Shown in pieces: positions 62,556 to 64,000 of a stretch of DNA of 64,000 nucleotides. The translations under genes were made by a program, and so were the position numbers. Origin of the DNA: Methylosinus sporium (GTDB lineage Bacteria > Pseudomonadota > Alphaproteobacteria > Rhizobiales > Beijerinckiaceae); NCBI RefSeq assembly GCF_003113265.1, contig NZ_PUIV01000002.1, positions 62,001 to 126,000 on the forward strand, written 5' to 3'. The notes beneath the pieces are model-generated. The model was not told the origin of the DNA. It was given only the letters and a program-made list of their open reading frames with translations, and did not search any database. How positions within the stretch are numbered: the stretch's first letter is position 1; every line of letters starts with the position of its first letter.

Positions 62556-64000
62556 TCAGATCGTCAGCTGAGCGCCGAGCTCCACCACGCGGTCGGTCGG
62601 TATGGAGAAGAAGTCGGTGGCGTTGGCCGATTGCCGGGTCAAGGCCACGTAGAGCTTGTCCTGCCAGACCGGCATTTCGGAGGCCGGGCTCTCCTTGATC
62701 GAGCGGCGGCCGAGGAAGAAGGAGGTCGTCATAATATCGTATTTGACGCCGGCCTTGCGCATCGCCGCCAGCGCCGCCGGCACGCGCGGACTTTCCATGA
62801 AGCCGAAGTGCAAAGTCGCGCGGGTGAAGTCGGGCGCGAGCTTCTCGATCTCGAAGCGCTTGTCCGGCGCGACGCGCGGCGTGTCCTCCGTATTCACGCA
62901 AATGACCAGCACGCGCTCGTGCAGCACTTTATTGTGCTTGAGATTGTGCAGCAGCGCCGTGGGCGCGACCTCGGGGTCGCTGGTCAGGAAGACGGCCGTG
63001 CCGGGCACGCGCGTCGGCTTGGATTTCCCCAGCATTGCGATGAGATCGCGGATGGGGATCGAATCGCGATGCGTCTTCTCGGCGAGCAGCGATGTGCCGC
63101 GCACCCAGGTCCACATCACCACCATGGAGCCGCCGCCGAGCAACAGCGGAACCCAACCGCCCTCGACCACCTTCATCAGATTGGCGGCCAGAAAGGCGAG
63201 ATCGACGGTCAGAAAGGCCAGGATGAACAGCGAGGCCGCCCACAGCGGCCAATGCCATTTGCGCCATACCACGATGAAGGCGAGCGCCGTCGTCGTCACC
63301 ATCGTGCCGGTGACGGCGATGCCATAGGCGGAGGCGAGCGCGCTCGAGCTCTTGAAGGTCGTGACCAGCACCAGCACGCCGATCAGCAGCAGCCGATTGA
63401 CGCGGCCGATATAGATCTGCCCCTCCTGCGTCGCGGAGGTGTGGGTGATCTCGAGACGCGGCAGCAGGCCGAGCTGTATCGCCTGGCGCACGATGGAGAA
63501 GGCGCCGGTGATCACCGCCTGGCTGGCGATGACCGTGGCGAGGGTCGAGAGAATGACGAGCGGCAGCAGCGCCCAGTCCGGCGCCAGCAGGAAGAAGGGA
63601 TTCTCGATCGCCTTGGGATCGGCGAGGATCAGCGCGCCCTGGCCGAGATAATTGAGGAACAGCGCCGGCAGCACAAAGAAAATCCAGGCGATCTGGATCG
63701 GCGCGCGGCCGAAATGGCCCATGTCGGCGTAGAGCGCCTCGGCGCCGGTGACGACGAGGAAGACCGAGCCCAGCACGGCGAAGCCGATCCAGCCATGGGT
63801 CAGCAGAAACATGAAGCCATGGCGCGGATCGAAGGCGCGCAGCACCTGCGGGGCATCGCCGATATGGGAGGCGCCGAGCGCCGCCATCACGATGAAGAAC
63901 ACCGCCATCACCGGGCCGAACAGGGCGGCGACGCGCGCCGTGCCATGGCTCTGCCCCCAGAACAGCGAGACGAGAATCGCCACTGTGATGGGGAAGACGA
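62556..64000 (-). CDS. kup: Potassium uptake protein Kup, N-terminus outside window
   Basis: A K+/proton symporter of the KUP/HAK/KT family. The visible 480-odd residues cover the C-terminal two-thirds: ten or so membrane helices (LVVTGAEALYADMGHFGR, PALFLNYLGQGALI, IASQAVITGAFSIVRQA) and the C-terminal cytosolic domain ending at VVELGAQLTI. The frame continues past ATG 63983 into the edge, so the gene is truncated at its start. Confidence 0.95.
   Translation of the reverse strand, partial: VFPITVAILVSLFWGQSHGTARVAALFGPVMAVFFIVMAALGASHIGDAPQVLRAFDPRHGFMFLLTHGWIGFAVLGSVFLVVTGAEALYADMGHFGRAPIQIAWIFFVLPALFLNYLGQGALILADPKAIENPFFLLAPDWALLPLVILSTLATVIASQAVITGAFSIVRQAIQLGLLPRLEITHTSATQEGQIYIGRVNRLLLIGVLVLVTTFKSSSALASAYGIAVTGTMVTTTALAFIVVWRKWHWPLWAASLFILAFLTVDLAFLAANLMKVVEGGWVPLLLGGGSMVVMWTWVRGTSLLAEKTHRDSIPIRDLIAMLGKSKPTRVPGTAVFLTSDPEVAPTALLHNLKHNKVLHERVLVICVNTEDTPRVAPDKRFEIEKLAPDFTRATLHFGFMESPRVPAALAAMRKAGVKYDIMTTSFFLGRRSIKESPASEMPVWQDKLYVALTRQSANATDFFSIPTDRVVELGAQLTI

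Overview
The window looks like chromosome of a GC-rich alphaproteobacterial type II methanotroph (Methylosinus/Methylocystis group). The main evidence is a complete lone pmoC (particulate methane monooxygenase subunit C, 10222-10998) set among Rhizobiales-type housekeeping genes. These include a separate F0 ATP-synthase operon with both b and b' subunits, the rpoZ-rsh-pdxJ-acpS-lepB-rnc-era block, a TIGR-style dnaX-ebfC-recR block, phasin and rpoH. No transposase, prophage, CRISPR array, rRNA or tRNA was found. The genus assignment is inference.

Layout. 1-9 kb: metX (cut by the window edge) and metW, a Crp/Fnr regulator, two small proteins, ppa, an acetyltransferase, uppP, a nucleotide-sugar epimerase, ettA and a small lipoprotein. 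9-14 kb: a LysR regulator divergent from pmoC with a LysR-type box between them, then atpI-atpB-atpE-atpF'-atpF from a good sigma70 promoter to a strong terminator. 14-22 kb: an acetyltransferase, ornithine decarboxylase with a long structured leader, opgG/opgD, dinB, and a two-gene osmoprotectant ABC transporter whose binding protein and permease are fused. 22-29 kb (minus strand): era, rnc, lepB, acpS, a small extra gene, pdxJ, rsh, rpoZ. 29-41.6 kb: NYN nuclease, type 5 uracil-DNA glycosylase, smpB, dapA, lytic transglycosylase, ileS, class D beta-lactamase, a flippase and rhomboid. 41.7-48.6 kb: etfBA, 3-hydroxybutyryl-CoA dehydrogenase, host-attachment-family protein, an orphan binding protein, a membrane glycosyltransferase and a ribbon-helix-helix protein. 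48.6-64 kb: msrPQ, rpoH, an oxidoreductase/LysR pair, DUF2267, rluD, a HI0933-type flavoprotein, tonB-exbB-exbD, recR-ebfC-dnaX, SRP RNA, phasin and kup (cut by the window edge).

Two genes, the uracil-DNA glycosylase and the HI0933-type flavoprotein, have essential N-terminal motifs encoded in frame with no ATG, GTG or TTG upstream. In both, an ATC codon sits where the start should be, and in the second it has a well-placed Shine-Dalgarno. Other points of interest are the LysR box between the regulator and the lone pmoC, a perfect 26-bp palindrome between atpE and atpF', a small conserved gene inserted in the acpS-pdxJ junction, and at least two families of dispersed palindromic repeats shared by intergenic regions across the window.

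Functionally the window is mostly core metabolism: methionine and lysine synthesis, PLP, envelope glucans and peptidoglycan, translation and stringent response, energy coupling. The methanotrophy signal is confined to pmoC. I see no large accessory island.
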